Part shown: piece after piece, positions 46,119 through 56,975 of the stretch | How positions within the stretch are numbered: the first letter of the stretch is position 1 | Layout of the letters: each line of letters starts with the position of its first letter | NCBI RefSeq assembly: GCF_000003195.3 | Contig: NC_012877.2 | Span: forward strand, 9,402,855-9,466,854 | Reading direction: 5' to 3' | Source: Sorghum bicolor | Lineage: Eukaryota > Streptophyta > Magnoliopsida > Poales > Poaceae | DNA length: 64,000 nt | Notes under the pieces: generated by a model | Databases searched by the model: none | What the model saw: the letters and a program-made list of their open reading frames with translations, nothing else | What the model was told of the DNA's origin: nothing | Position numbers and translations under genes: made by a program

Positions 46119-46123
46119 AAGCC
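46119..46123. repeat. PMD-Tat target-site duplication, right copy (AAGCC)
   Basis: AAGCC follows the CAACA LTR end and matches 33355-33359. Confidence 0.9.
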
Positions 46124-48229
46124 ATTATTGGAGTTTTTTATTCTTGGGCTTCTTCTTACCTCTAATTCCAGCACTACAGGAGTTGTTCTCTTTGAAGCTC
46201 TCTTTTTTGGTGAGATTTCTTTTTCCTTTCCAGAATCTGCCAGACAATTAAAACTGTGATCAGGTCGAGTTGGTGGTATTTTAAACTCAATTTCCCCAAA
46301 TTCAGGACAGTTTAGAGTTAATGACAAGCCAGCTTTTAGTAGATTCCTTATCCAATCAAAATTAGCAGGATTCAACAGTTGGAGGATAAAGAAATTAGTT
46401 CTAGGTATGCTTGTTTGGAGGTAGGATGCGTTACCTGAAGTGAAGTAGTTAGCCCATAGCCTGTTGGTTTCAGCAGAAACAGTCTGCAACCAGGCCATTG
46501 CATCCTCCATCTGCTGTCCAGCTGACTGAGCCTCTCTTGGGACACTACTTCCTTGGCTCTGATAAAAGTTGTCAGCCACCATAGCTTGCAGAATTTCGTT
46601 GTCAACTGGGAGGAAGTGCCTTGGAGCCAAGCCTGATTCTTGCACAAATTGGTGGGCCTGGATGATTTTCTGGCCCAGCAAAATACTCAGGTTGGGCTAT
46701 TCTTGTTGGGCTATAATTGCAAGGGGCCCAATTAGTTTCTCTTGATGTGGCTGTTCAGGATGGGCTTCATCTGCAGCTGGCCCAACTACCTCAGTGGCCT
46801 GTGGTTCTGGCCCATTCTCACTGATTTGAAAGTTGGCGCCCAATCTAATCTCTCCTTCCTGTTCTGCATCTGTAGAGGCTACCTGATTTTCTCCTATCAT
46901 CTGGTTCTAATCTCTAGCTGTTCCATTTTCAGAGCTTTCAATCATATCCTCGGATCCAAGAAGCTGGTGTGGTGGTGTGGCTAGATTTCCTCCATAAGAA
47001 CTGGACTGGGGATCCCAACTGTAAGTTGAGATCAACATTATCTTCTTGAACTTGGTTTAGGTTCAGTTCTTGTTCTTCATGCACTTCTAAGGCCAGTTCC
47101 AGGTTGATGTTCTCCTCTATCTGGGGTTGCTGGTTAAGTAGGTAGACTTCTCCCTGATCCTGTAGGAGGTACCTGATCTGTTCTCCTTGTCCAAAAGGAC
47201 CGTTCTCCACAGGATGAATGAGCAAAGGGTCAAGGTCTTGATTGATGTCTGGTTCATTCAGGTTCAGAAGTTCATTTTGATTCACTTGTTCCACCTGATT
47301 GACAATGGGAATCAGGTTCTGCTCTACCTGATTCAGAATGTCTTCTGCTTGATTGAGCATCATTTATGCCTGTAAGAGTTCCTGAGCTGCATTCTGTCCC
47401 TCATTCTGGTCTGCAATATCTTCAATTTATTGATTGTTGCCTTGGTCTGGCCAAGGTTCCCAATCTACATTGTCCAGTCCATGTGCCTGCAAACCATTAC
47501 CAAGGGCAGGCTGTCCCAAATCAAAGGGCAGGGGGTGCTCAATGATGTTATTCTTAGTAAAAGGATCAGGAGCCTGGGTCACTTCATTGGGATCCTTCTG
47601 ACTAAGCACTTCACACTGAATCATGAAACATTCTCCCCCACTGTATCTAGGTCTTCAAGCACAACAAACTACGGGACCTGTGTGACATCCCTGACCCTTG
47701 CTCTAACCAGTGTGGTTGCCTCCAAACCTTCTACTACTTGAATTAGCAGGACCCGTGCGAAATCAGCCAGAGCTTGCTGCACCTACCTCTCACAGAGGTA
47801 ATCCCGAGGGAAATCAAGAGAAGCCAGCATTCATGGTTGTGACCTCAGCACTACGCCAGTTTCTTCCTCTATCATGCTTGATGAAGGTGACCAGGACATT
47901 ATCAAACACATGAGGGCTGTCAAGCACCAAGGCATCACTAGCATGAGCATGCACGAGCCGGACCATAACTTGTCCCAAACTAGTCATCTGAATATCTAGG
48001 AAGGGGACTCTTGCAACTTCTTGTAGAAATCTCTAAGGACTGTCCGGGTGTTAGCAAAGTGCATGGGATTACCAGGCAAGGGGTCGATGGTGACGATCGC
48101 TAGGTTTTCATTCCTGGCAAGCGGGTGCATCGGGGCCACCGCCCTACAATAGAACCTTCAGTTTGCCACCTCCTGGACCTCCAGGTGCCTCGGTAGGAAT
48201 GGCGCAAGGTCCGCGCGTTGAAACACCAT
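46124..48229 (-). pseudogene. LINE-1 ORF1b, main part
   Basis: The likely start ATG is 48227-48229 (MVFQRADLAPFLPRHLE). The order parallels LINE-2 ORF1b: DUF4283-like N-terminus, a long Gln/Asn/Leu/Glu-rich tail (46938-47624) and a C-terminus ending RRSPRIKNSNNGF at the PMD-Tat insertion. Several stops and frameshifts interrupt it. Confidence 0.75.
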
Positions 48230-48405
48230 GATTTTAGTGGTGATCGGCTAATTGAGGTCAGGAAGTTGGCAATGGCAAAGGGGAAGAGTGGGGTTTTTTG
48301 GCACAGTTACTGTGGTTGTGTCACCGAAGTGAGAGGAAGACGAAGGGAATGAGGGGAAGAGTGTCCAGCCAGACAGTTCTGGAGCACCGAGAAGCCGGTT
48401 ATCAT

Positions 48406-49550
48406 TCACTGTGTTGGGCCAGCACGTGCAATTGGGCATTGTAGTTTTAGAATTAATGCAGAGTGGAGTGGGCTGTTGGCTAGTAGGATAGCCAGAGCCA
48501 GGATTGAAGGTGGGTGGGCGCCAGTCTCAACACAACGCCACACTTGCTTAGGTGCAGTAGCCTTTCTTGGATTGTTAATCACAAGATTTTGTTGCCTATG
48601 GTGAGATTTGAAGGTATAGCAATAGGAGGCTATGTGTCCGGGCTTAAGGCATGCCCGGTATCTGATAGGCTGGTCGCACTTGACTCGCCAGTGTAGGTGA
48701 GAGAGGCAACAAGTGCAGTGCCGGGTTTGTCCCCTGTCAGTGTGGACAAAGGTGTGGGGTGCAACCGGGGGTTTAGGGATATTACGTTGCATGTAGGATT
48801 TTGCATGTCCACCGCCTAGAGGGGTGCTATTGGCTCTGGATAAACAGGAGGGTTGTCCGTGAGAAATTTGAAAAAACCCATCCGTCACGCGTTGCTCCGG
48901 GGCAGCAAGGTTATGGCCATGGCCGGCCATGTCGGTGCCATGGTTTCTGGGATCAGGATCATAGGCGTGGATCACCTGCTTTCCTTTGCCAAGAGGGACA
49001 ACATTGGCACCCGACTGGATGGAAACCACGTTAGGGGGCATGGGGTTGGAGGAAGAACTAGCCGTTCTATGGATGTTAAGGGCATCAACGTATGAGCGCT
49101 GAGGCTGTTTTTGTTGACTCCAAGAGTCCTCCTCGCGCAAGAACATGCTGAATTCTCTCCTCCAGTTAGGGCCCCCATTTCCCCAAAGAAAGAAATAAAC
49201 TTTGAAGGCATCATAGGAGAAGAATTGGAGTGAAGCAATGAACCGGCCCACCTTTTTGGAAGAGACAACGAATTTGAACATTCGATCGCTGAGCTGAGAG
49301 ACGAAAAAACAAGGGGCAGAGCCCCCAAGAGCAGCTTGGAGGAGATGGCCCACCGACATGGCGGTGAGGTGAAACTTGCATCTACCGAAAGCCGCCACGA
49401 GAATGAAGGAGAAGCGATCAAGAATAGGATTCGTAACCGGCACCACCAGGCGGTGTCGGATACGTTCCTCCATTGCTGCCCCAGTGAAAGGCCGAGAAGC
49501 TCCATATGGAGGGTGGTGCCAGGTCTCATACCTGGGCGAAGGTTGGCCAT
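48406..49550 (-). pseudogene. LINE-1 ORF1a (zinc-knuckle protein)
   Basis: The start MANLRPGM (49548-49550) parallels LINE-2 ORF1a. A frameshift near 49480 moves the rest into the frame with FILVAAFGRCKFHLTAMSVG and VYFFLWGNGGPNWRREFS. Knuckles: CTCCLSHLHWRVKC is complete; the second reads YRACLKPGHIASYC, where the first Cys of the motif appears to be Tyr. Confidence 0.8.
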
Positions 49551-50077
49551 GTAGGGCAGCCAAGCTTAGTAATCCACCATTTCTGTTAGAAGAGCAGTCC
49601 ACCAAGCTTGGCGATGAAGGCGAACAACAGTGTAGGTGTCGGTGTAGAATGCGCACGGAGAACACCGGCAATGCACTCGCCGTGGCAGGGTGCCTGACTC
49701 CGTGAGATGTTAGGCAAGCCCCGCGTCGACAGAGAAGAAAGGGCCAACCACTGGGTTGGCGTCATCGGCATGACCACGCCGGCGACGGAGGAGACGATGG
49801 CACTTAGGCTCCCCTGGGGGGCACCCTAGGAGGCATTTCGCAGTCTCACTCTTCCACCTAACTAAAGTTTTGGAAGGCCTTTGCATCTAAGGAAAACGCG
49901 TGCATGCTGCCAAGCTGTGGCTACTGGAAAAAGCTTCTATGAAGTTCTCTCACTTAGGAGCAGAACCCACCTGTCATCCTCACCACATTCATCTTCCTCC
50001 TCTCCACGGCATGTAGCAGAGTTGGGGATCGCCGGCCAGGGCGCGACAGCCTGAGCACGCAGGAGGGGCCATGCCAC
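49551..50077 (-). other. LINE-1 5' UTR
   Basis: GC-rich in its left half, with no ORF of its own. It extends from ORF1a to the candidate target duplication. Its end is placed only by that duplication. Confidence 0.5.
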
Positions 50078-50092
50078 AGCTCCGTTTGCGTT
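50078..50092. repeat. Candidate LINE-1 target-site duplication, right copy
   Basis: AGCTCCGTTTGCGTT, 13 of 15 bases matching 13267-13281. Confidence 0.5.
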
Positions 50093-50420
50093 GATGTAAA
50101 GGAAATAAAACATTGTTTTTACCTTTGTATAAAACAATTTGAAAAGAAAAATGACCTTTTCTTTCTCATACACAAGACTATCAGCAGAGGAAATTATGAT
50201 GACATAAGGTGATCTGTCAATAAGTCATGAGCATCAGGAACAGTTTGATTCAACCAGGCATACATGAATTATGAATTGAAGGTTCCTTCATGTCCTGCAC
50301 TACTATTTGGCTCTGATTGTAGCAATGAACAATGACACTATGTCTCACTTATTCTGTCTGTTCTAGTGTTCCATTAAAATTGATATGGGATATCAGTCTA
50401 ATTTCAAGAAATAGCAGCAT
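50093..50420. other. Intergenic gap between LINE-1 and the response-regulator 3' end
   Basis: AT-rich host-like sequence with no ORF or repeat that I recognise. Confidence 0.55.
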
Positions 50421-50426
50421 TTTATT
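50421..50426 (-). terminator. Probable poly(A) signal of the response-regulator gene
   Basis: AATAAA on the minus strand, about 420 nt after the stop codon. This is a plausible 3'UTR length; it is not proven to be used. Confidence 0.45.
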
Positions 50427-50846
50427 GATTTAAAAACAGATGAAATACAACAGTTCAAATAGTTCATGAAAATCATACCACTACATAGCTAAAACACACA
50501 TGAAAACTACATCTGTCTTACATAACTTTGTCTATGATTACAACTTAAAAAAGGACCCCTAAGAGGGATGGGCTGTTTAATATAAAAATAAAATGGCCAA
50601 GAGGAACACATAGGTCGGGGGCTGGCAAGGTGGCACACCCACACCTCCTTCCAACTTAAGACCATAGGTTAAAAGCTACAGCTGATACAAGAGAGAACCA
50701 ACATGACTACACTAGAGAAACATGGGGATTCCATCCAAGATGGCCTACTCCTAGCTGGCCTACTACAAATAGTGCAAATTTGCACATACACAACATGCGA
50801 GAACCATGAACTGTCAGAAGCTAGGCAATGCAGAAACATCTCTCTT

Positions 50847-53800
50847 CTAGAGTAAAGGGGCAAATTCCCAGTCCCTGTCAATCAAAGAATCATCATTGTT
50901 GATGAAATCCTGCTGAAAGAAAACAAGTCCAGTTAGATATACATCATATAAGTAGTAGTCATCAATTCTACATGCATATCCTTAGTCTAGACAGGGTAAA
51001 TTGAAAATAAGCTAGAAATTTAACATATCTTATGGTCCGGTTATGCATGAACAAGCATAATGAATCTAAGCAATGCACTGAGTACTAACAACTAGAAGTA
51101 TTTTTCTTATTTAACTAGTAGTAATTAAGATGACATTAATTAGGTAAATTCCTCATGTGTTAATTTACTTTTGCACAAAAATGTGAAATGGAATAAAATG
51201 AAATTAAGGACAGAGATAGATTTTATGCATAAAAAGGAGGAGAGAGGATCTTACTTGATTAACCAAGGAAGCAAGGAAATCATCCAAGTCATCACTCTCC
51301 ACATTCTGTGCCTCACTTGTTCCCATGAGGAATTCATTGATGTTATTCAGTTGGTCACTAACAGCTTGATGATTAATGGTGCTACCATCATGGTGGTTGT
51401 CACTTGCACCACCGCCATTCAGCACCTGGGTCAGCATTGCAGAATTGTCTATCTGAAGGTCAGGTCTAGTGCTTGAAGAAATAGCCAAAGCAGAATTGCC
51501 GTTCGGTGTCAATGTAGAGTGTGTATTGTTCCCAAAGCTAAATGGTGCCACCTGCTCTACTGGTACGTCTTTCCCCATGATTCCTGTGATTTTTTTCTGA
51601 TACTCATTTCCAAAAGTTGGTACCTGTCCAGAGGAGTGTGCAAGTCTAGACAACTGGTTGATCTTGAAAATGTTATCCTGTGTAGGATCTTCAGGCTTTC
51701 CAACATCATGACCAAGATCAGAAAACCTTGATGGCACATCAGCTTTCCAAGAGTTGCTAGGTCCTGCAAATTGGTGAACTTCCCTAGCAACCTCGTTAAA
51801 TTGGCCAGCAGAACATGATTGAAGCTGAACCGAAGGCTGTTTCACCAACTCGGGAGATTGCAATGGTAAATGGCCGGAAGGAGCCAGTATGTCACCATTT
51901 GCTATGTCTTCATAAGGAATACCTCTGCTTGATCCCAAAATCTTTCCACGCAATATACTCGCATAGGAGCTGCAAGAACGAGGCAAAGAATGGTTTCTTG
52001 ATCTCGGAGAGCCAATGAAGGTGGGGCCATACATGTTTCCCCGCAACGCTTCAGTTTCATCAGCAAACGGATTAGAATTCCTTAGTTTGCCATCACCGAG
52101 CTTTCTGAGATAGATTCGGTACTTCTAGAATCACAAAATAGGAAAAACATTTTGTTAAGAAACAAGTTTTATTCAAATATATTTAACAATAATATAGTAG
52201 ATTGGAACACAAGCATGGTGATCGAGCATAAGAGTAGAAACCAAACCTGCAGATGACTAGCGACATTCTCTCTAGTAAGACCTTCCACATTCATGATTGC
52301 TAATATCTTCTTTGGAGCAGCCCCTGCATTTACAATAACAAAATATTTGTTAAGAGAAACATATTTAACTGAAAATTTGTTGTTAGATAAAGCCATGAAC
52401 GTGAGAACTTACTGTCGATGCCAATCTGACTGACAGCTTCTACAAACTTCTGATGTAGTTGACCACACCACTGGACCCTTTGCTTCTTCTGGGCTGATGT
52501 GTTCTCGCTGTCCTCATCAGCAACATCCACAACCTTTTTGTTTTTCTTTGAATACTTGTTTCTATGGTTTGCTCCATCCTTCATACCTTTATCACCATTC
52601 CCATATCGTAACTTCTGAACATCATCATCACTGCCACTGTTGATGTTGTTCTGTGGATCATTCATACTATTCTTCACCACGTGTGTCCATATGCCCCTAA
52701 GTTGTTCAAGGCGCACTGGTTTTACCATATAATCACATGCCCCATGCTTTATCCCTTTCATAATAGTTTGTGTCTCGCTGTTTGCGGATAGCACTGCATG
52801 ACATAAGGCAACATATGTAAATTATCTCATACAGAAGTCAACAAGGTCAATAGACTACAACAATGAATGATCTGGTGGGCTTCATGTTCAATTGACTAGT
52901 CACATTTTTCAATCTCTGTTTTCTTTAGGCATTACATTTGTCGTTTACTTTCATTTTTAACAAAATATGTCATATACCTAGTAAATGCAATTCTTTGTCA
53001 TTTCCACTTTTATCATTTCAAATAACTTCATAAAAGAAACTTTACAAATTTATTAGAATGGGGCATTGTTCACATCCTTATGGAAATGACTAGTTATTAC
53101 GAAAATCGATAGTAATGAACCAAACTGCAGGTGAGAAATTCGGAAGTTATCTTGGTTGCACCTAGAGCTTACTAATCCATAGCAACGTATGAAACTGCGC
53201 GCACATAAATGACATGATTCAATTGTTAACTGATTGCTCCTATCACTTAAATATGGACAAATGGTAGGACACGAAACTACAAGAAACAACATTTAGTAGT
53301 TACTGATTGCTCCTACTACATACAAACAAAAAGTAGCATATCAAATGAACAACAAACAACAGTTTTCTAGCTAGATTGACTCAGTGATTTGGATTTGGAT
53401 TTGTTGAAAATTTCTTTTGCAGCTGAAATTAATGGAATTCTAGTTTTGATCCAAATTGTAGTAAAAAAACTTAGATGAAATCTGAAAATGTAAATTTCTA
53501 AATGGTTTACTAATATGCTTCCTACTTTGCATTTACAACTTATGTGTTGTTTGGTCGACATATTTTGTAATGTGATGGGTAATAGATGATGTTAAATCAT
53601 GTTTGTCTAAGTCCAGTTGTAATCAGATATCACGCAGGGAACTGATACCAGCCTATTAAAATTTGTTTCCACTCGCACTCGAGTGTGAATTATTACCATT
53701 GACATTTACGTTATAGTTCTTAACCAAACAATTCGTTAGCCCTAGGCCACAAGCTAGTGGACAATCTTCGGTTATGGCTAGAACGAGTAGCTGGTTTGGA

Positions 53801-55355
53801 CAGTAACTTTTTCCCCTCTTAAGTGCAAGAAAATTAAAGAAAAAATATGGTTTAGACGATAAATCTACCCCAAGACTAATTAGACATAGGAAAGGGTGCT
53901 TACTGAATCAGCAAAGTGTATAACAACAATACAACTCCAAAAGAAAGATACTCCCTCCGGTTGCAAAATCATGTCATTTTGGGTAAGCTTTGGTCGAAAA
54001 CAACAAACATTATTAAATTTTAAGTTAATGACTCTTAAGATATAAGTTATATGTATAGATTTGTATTCAAAACACTTGCAAAAGCTCATGAATTCAAAGA
54101 ATTTTAGGAAATATTCTAGAACAAATTAGAGGTCAAAGATACACATTGACCTTTTAGTGAAACAAATATATGCATCATGAACCGTGCAAAGTCAAATGTG
54201 AAATTTATTTTTGACCAAATGGTAGTACTTAAGGATTTTTTGGCAAAATAATTTTCTTTTCGACAAACCAACCAATGGTAGTGCACAAAACGACAAATAA
54301 GAAAATTTAATTACATATAGGGAAACCTAACTAAAACTAGAGTTTTGGGTGGGTGAGTTGGGTCTCTTGACCCATGTATCTTTTTCCTCTACCTTAATGA
54401 AATGACGCGCAGTTCTCCTGCGCTGTTCAAAAAAAACTAAAACTAGAAACATCAATGAGAGGTCGACTTGGCTGTAAACATATACACACATAAGTATAAA
54501 AAAATAATTTTACTGGGCTGATAATGCGCTTATGAACAAAAATTAACAGTCTAATGGACTTCGAGAACGGACAGAGTTTTAGTTTCCATGCAATGCTTAC
54601 AAACAAACTGTGAATATGAAGCTACAAATGAAGTAGCCAGCTCCATTGTACTTAGCACTTAGGAACAGATGGTGACATACAAAACAAGAACACAAACAGT
54701 TATTAGCTTGATTGTATCTGAACACATGCACCAAAAAAATCAAGATTTGTGATTGGCATATGTATCATTTATTGATATCCTACCCAAACTTTCATAACCA
54801 ATAGCTCTGTTGAGTTATAATAATCAATCCATTCAACGCATCTATCCAGAAAAATGGTAGTATTACAAATTCTGAGGATTTCTATTGTCTGCACGATCAG
54901 AAGAATGACATGCATAAAAATGGGAAAATGAGTTTGAGTGAGGGCTGGCTTTACTGATGACTGGGAGATCCATCTCCAGGCCGATGAGCTCAAGGAGCTT
55001 GAAGCCGTCCATGTTGGGCATGATGACGTCGCTGATCACCAGGTCAAACTGGTTCCCCTCCTTTCTCTCCCTGAGCATGTCCAATGCCGTCCTGGCGTCC
55101 GACACCACCGTTGCTGCGTCGCACCACCAAAATTCCAACCGTAAAAACAAAATCACCCAACCATCAAAATTTTCATCGTCTGACCTAAAATTATATCACA
55201 ATGGAATGGGCAAGATAGGGGCGGCTAAGAAGAAGGCAAGAACACACACCGTTGTAGTTGCAATATTTGAGTTGCCTCTCTAGGATCTTGAGGCAGACAC
55301 GGTCATCATCGACGGCAAGCACACGCAGTCCCGCTGGGAACGTGTCTGCGTCCAT
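50847..55355 (-). CDS. Type-B response regulator (ARR/ORR class), cytokinin-signalling transcription factor
   Basis: Spliced by hand: 55355-55250, 55113-54955, 52793-52413, 52323-52247, 52124-51255 and 50912-50847. All borders are GT-AG and all phases agree, giving 552 residues. Residues 1-125 form a receiver: acidic DDD at 16-18, phospho-acceptor Asp64 ([13 protein letters not shown]), Ser91 and Lys113 (VKPVR), all intact. A Lys-rich linker leads to a GARP (Myb-like) DNA-binding domain at about 191-250, with [10 protein letters not shown] and [24 protein letters not shown]. The remaining ~300 residues are Ser/Asn/Gln rich and end in an acidic [18 protein letters not shown] tail, a likely activation region. 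In the known pathway, phosphorelay from histidine kinases via HPt proteins activates the factor in the nucleus. The start ATG gives the family-typical N-terminus. I do not assign a specific ortholog name. Confidence 0.92.
53949..54228. mobile_element. Stowaway-like MITE remnant
   Basis: It begins TACTCCCTCCGGTTGCAAAA, the common grass Stowaway terminus, and ends AATGGTAGTACTT, which looks like a shortened form of the usual ...CGGAGGGAGTA end. The terminal repeat is therefore incomplete. Confidence 0.5.
54329..54447 (+). mobile_element. 5'-truncated LINE scrap (93 bp) with 13-bp target duplication
   Basis: The insert 54342-54434 ends in a poly(A) and contains 'aatgaaatgacgcgcagttctcctgcg', which resembles the 3' end of a common grass LINE. 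It is flanked by identical AACTAAAACTAGA copies at 54329-54341 and 54435-54447. Confidence 0.75.
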
Positions 55356-55363
55356 CTCTTCAC

Positions 55364-55455
55364 CTATATAAAAAATGTACAAGATTAGTTTCAAGAAAGC
55401 AACCGCCGACTACCAAATCCTAGAAAGGAACCCGAGAAGACTCAAACTTCCTTAC
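55364..55455 (-). other. 5'UTR intron of the response-regulator gene (predicted)
   Basis: Donor CAG|GTAAGG at 55455 and acceptor TATATAG at 55364, 8 nt before the ATG. The sites are strong, but use is inferred. Confidence 0.6.
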
Positions 55456-55581
55456 CTGCTGAAACAGTTTCCTTCCAAGAACCTCCAGGAAACAACAAAG
55501 ACAGGGAAAGCAAAGTGAGCGTGGTGATTTCTGTGTGAAGATTGAAGAAGAGCAATGCAGCGAGTGCGAGGGGAAGGGGGG

Positions 55582-55588
55582 ATTTATA
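55582..55588 (-). promoter_or_regulatory. TATA box of the response-regulator gene
   Basis: The minus strand reads CTATAAATC, about 230 nt upstream of the ATG. It predicts a start near 55553. It lies at the edge of the first promoter repeat; the other two copies do not keep it. Confidence 0.6.
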
Positions 55589-56350
55589 GTAGGGGCAAGG
55601 GGGATTGGGGCAGGAGCGTGGATCGGAATGGATGCACATGGCTGCAAAGATGGAAGGTGTTCATCCTTGCGATGTGGAGTTTTCCTCGCATTAATTACTG
55701 CCTTAGCTAAGCACCAGCCTTGGCCTTGCTGGGTTTGCTCGTAGCTTGTGTATTGTGGTTCGCTTCAGTTTCTTGATGGATGAAAAACTACCCAAACCAC
55801 CCAAGAATTACCCATGGTTTAAGAATTGTGGTCTGCAGCGGAGTCCTGAGGGAGGGGAAAGGGGGATCAGGGGAGAGGCACGGATTAGAATGCAGGCGTG
55901 CGGCTGCAAAGATGGAAAGCCTTCATCCTTGAGAGATGTCCATTAATTCTTGCCTTTCATTATCCTTTGCTACCACCACCAGCCTTAGCCTTGTTGGGTT
56001 TGCTGCTTGCTTGTGTGCTGTGGTTTGCTGCAGTTTGTTGATGGATGGAAAACCAGCCAAAGCACCCAAGAATCGCAAATGGTTTAAGAATAATGGTATG
56101 ATGGGGCAAGGGGGACTGGGGGTGGAACACAGATCAGAATGCATGCGCGCAGCTGCAAAAATGGAAGGTGGTCATCCTTGTGATGTGCATTAATTCCCGC
56201 CTTCAGTTATCCTGTGCTTTGACCACCAGCCTTAGCTTTGCTAGGTTTGCTCATCGCTTGTGGGCTGTGGTTCGCTTCAGTTTTGATGGATGGAAAACCA
56301 GCCAAACCACCTAAGAATCGCCCATGGTTTAAGAATTGCAGTCTGCAGCA
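55582..56350. repeat. Three-copy diverged tandem repeat over the response-regulator promoter
   Basis: Units of about 262 and 249 bp. The anchor 'tgcaaagatggaa' falls at about 55643 and 55905; the third copy near 56154 reads 'tgcaaaaatggaa'. A second block 'gatggatg.aaaac.a.ccaaa.cac' and a third 'accagccttagccttg.tgggtttgct' also recur three times. Copies differ by roughly a fifth to a quarter by eye. Confidence 0.85.
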
Positions 56351-56975
56351 ATTGGAGATATCCATCATGCTTTAATTTCATGAGTCTCGATGCGCACTAT
56401 CGATCGGCCACACAATTTGTTTTCTGTTGGTGCATCGACTACGTGGAGAGGTGCCAGCAGGGGAGTCATGCGGATCATGGTATGGCAAGCGCTGACCTAG
56501 TGATAACAATGTGGTCCATGCTAATCAACCTGCGTATCTTCTAGATCGTTTATTTACTATATGTAAATAGGGAATTAATAAACATTTTTAGGGTTTAGTT
56601 TTGAACACAAAAGACTGAAAGGATTGTTTCATATACAGCTTAATAGGATTAATAGAATACTCATACTAACAAGCTACAACTTCATTTTCGGAAGCCCATC
56701 TCCAAAGAACTCAAGTTAAGCGTGCTTGGCCTAGAGAAATTTAGGGATGAGTGACCGACTGAGAAGTTCTTCTCGGGTGCGCACGAGTGAGGACAAAGCG
56801 TGCAAAAAAGATTAGTGTTGGTCTGTGAGGGTTGAATATGTCTTAGAAAAGCTACCAGATGTAAGTGGGCCCGACCTCATGGAGGCGGGACGTTGTAGAA
56901 TAGTATCAGAGCCGACTCTTGCAGTTTCACAGGCGCGTGTGTCGCAGTTGCGTAGGCATGGTGCGTATGGCTGGT
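56351..56975. other. Unassigned interval
   Basis: No ORF that I recognise. At 56901-56912 the word TAGTATCAGAGC is one base from the initiator-Met primer-binding site of Ty1/copia elements, so an old copia fragment may end here. Confidence 0.4.

Larger units (their letters stand above)
13267..50092 (-). mobile_element. LINE-1: long L1-type LINE, split by two later insertions
   Basis: Three pieces join into one element: 3' part 13280-15659, middle 31311-33359, 5' part 46119-50077. The first junction joins the RT sequence at 15659 to 31311 across LINE-2. The second joins ORF1b across PMD-Tat. A poly(T) at 13280-13286 marks the poly(A) tail of a minus-strand element. A probable decayed target duplication (13 of 15 bases alike) lies at 13267-13281 and 50078-50092. 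Net length without insertions is about 8.4 kb. It is heavily mutated and is the oldest layer of the stack. Confidence 0.82.
52794..54954 (-). other. Second coding intron of the response-regulator gene (2,161 bp)
   Basis: Donor GTAAAG at 54954, acceptor GCAG at 52794. This intron splits the ATG codon before LSANSE. It contains a MITE remnant and a LINE scrap with its own target duplication. The other coding introns are 136 to 342 bp except the last, so this one has grown by insertion. Confidence 0.85.

Noticed and set aside
56901..56912. TAGTATCAGAGC as the primer-binding site of a second copia element
   Set aside because: One mismatch, and no LTR terminus could be identified to its left. Kept only as a hint.
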